DNA of 5,358 nucleotides from Sphingosinicella sp041621755. Lineage in GTDB: Bacteria; Pseudomonadota; Alphaproteobacteria; Sphingomonadales; Sphingomonadaceae. Every line of letters begins with the position of its first letter. The stretch's first letter is position 1. The position numbers were made by a program, and so were the translations under genes. Below the pieces are notes generated by a model. That model was given only the letters and a program-made list of their open reading frames with translations. It did no database searches and was not told where the DNA came from. Location of the stretch: the NCBI GenBank assembly GCA_041621755.1, contig JBFKAE010000180.1, positions 1 to 5,358 of the forward strand. The letters run 5' to 3'. Positions 5,125-5,358 of this stretch are shown here, piece by piece.

Positions 5125-5358
5125 ATGAAACGCCTGCTCGTCGGGCTTGGTATTGCGCTTGGTGTTGCAGCGCTTGCTGCCATTCTGGTGATCAATGCAC
5201 AGTGGCACGCAGCAGGGCCGCTGGAGAATGACCGCGAAGTGTTGATTGCGCGCGGCAGTTCGCTTGGCAAGGCGGCAAGCACGCTTGAGGCGGATGGCGT
5301 CATTGTCTCAGCAGATCGCTTCAAGTTGTTTGCGCGGCTGTTTGGTGGCGGCGACCCG
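5125..5358 (+). CDS. mltG: Endolytic murein transglycosylase MltG, N-terminal part (cut by right edge)
   Basis: MltG (YceG family) is an inner-membrane enzyme that cleaves nascent glycan strands and is thought to release new peptidoglycan from the synthase. The 78 visible codons show a short cytoplasmic start (MKR), one transmembrane helix at about residues 4-24, then the LysM-like segment seen in the family (IARGSSLGKAASTLEADGVI, then SADRFKLFARL). The catalytic YceG domain, including its key Glu, lies beyond the window and cannot be checked. The start is 3 nt after the fabF stop with no clear Shine-Dalgarno of its own, so translation probably depends on coupling to fabF. Gene order fabF-mltG is familiar; the pabC gene found between them in E. 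coli is absent here. Confidence 0.88.
   Translation, partial: MKRLLVGLGIALGVAALAAILVINAQWHAAGPLENDREVLIARGSSLGKAASTLEADGVIVSADRFKLFARLFGGGDP

Noticed and set aside
1..5358. A hidden defence, mobile or biosynthetic system
   Set aside because: Every long stretch is accounted for by conserved housekeeping genes in a familiar order. I saw no direct repeats, transposase, integrase, tRNA or compositional break.

Overview
The window is a housekeeping chromosomal segment from an alphaproteobacterium, most likely a sphingomonad (Sphingomonadales). Reasons: GC-rich codon use, alphaproteobacterial-type FabD/FabG/ACP/FabF and S6 proteins, an exported Ala-rich TPR protein of a kind I associate with sphingomonads (from memory, not a search), GANTC sites, and a perfect TTAA-N7-TTAA (CtrA-type) box. 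The family assignment is inference; no rRNA or other decisive marker is present.

Layout. Two divergent transcription units leave an intergenic region of about 280 bp (1441-1721). Leftward (minus strand) runs a signal-peptide-bearing tetratricopeptide-repeat protein (307-1440), closed by a strong intrinsic terminator (213-256), followed by the leader and first 47 codons of rpsF (ribosomal protein S6), cut by the left edge. Rightward (plus strand) runs the type II fatty acid synthesis cluster fabD (1722-2660), fabG (2670-3407), acpP (3505-3744), fabF (3859-5121), then the first 78 codons of mltG (from 5125), cut by the right edge.

How the genes work together. FabD loads malonate from CoA onto the acyl carrier protein AcpP. 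FabF condenses malonyl-ACP with the growing acyl-ACP. FabG reduces the resulting 3-ketoacyl-ACP. The dehydratase, enoyl reductase and initiating synthase FabH needed for a full cycle are not in the window. MltG cuts nascent peptidoglycan glycan strands in the inner membrane; its place directly behind fabF resembles the enterobacterial fab-pabC-mltG order but without pabC. All catalytic residues I can check in FabD, FabG, AcpP and FabF are intact.

I found no mobile element, CRISPR array, tRNA, rRNA, toxin-antitoxin pair or defence system, and no novel multi-gene system. What deserves a second look is in the non-coding DNA: a perfect CtrA-type box in the divergent promoter region, two mutually exclusive hairpins in the rpsF leader that expose or hide a CCG (candidate S6:S18 autoregulatory RNA), alternative hairpins in the fabD leader, and structured spacers on both sides of acpP, the gene whose product is usually needed in greatest amount.
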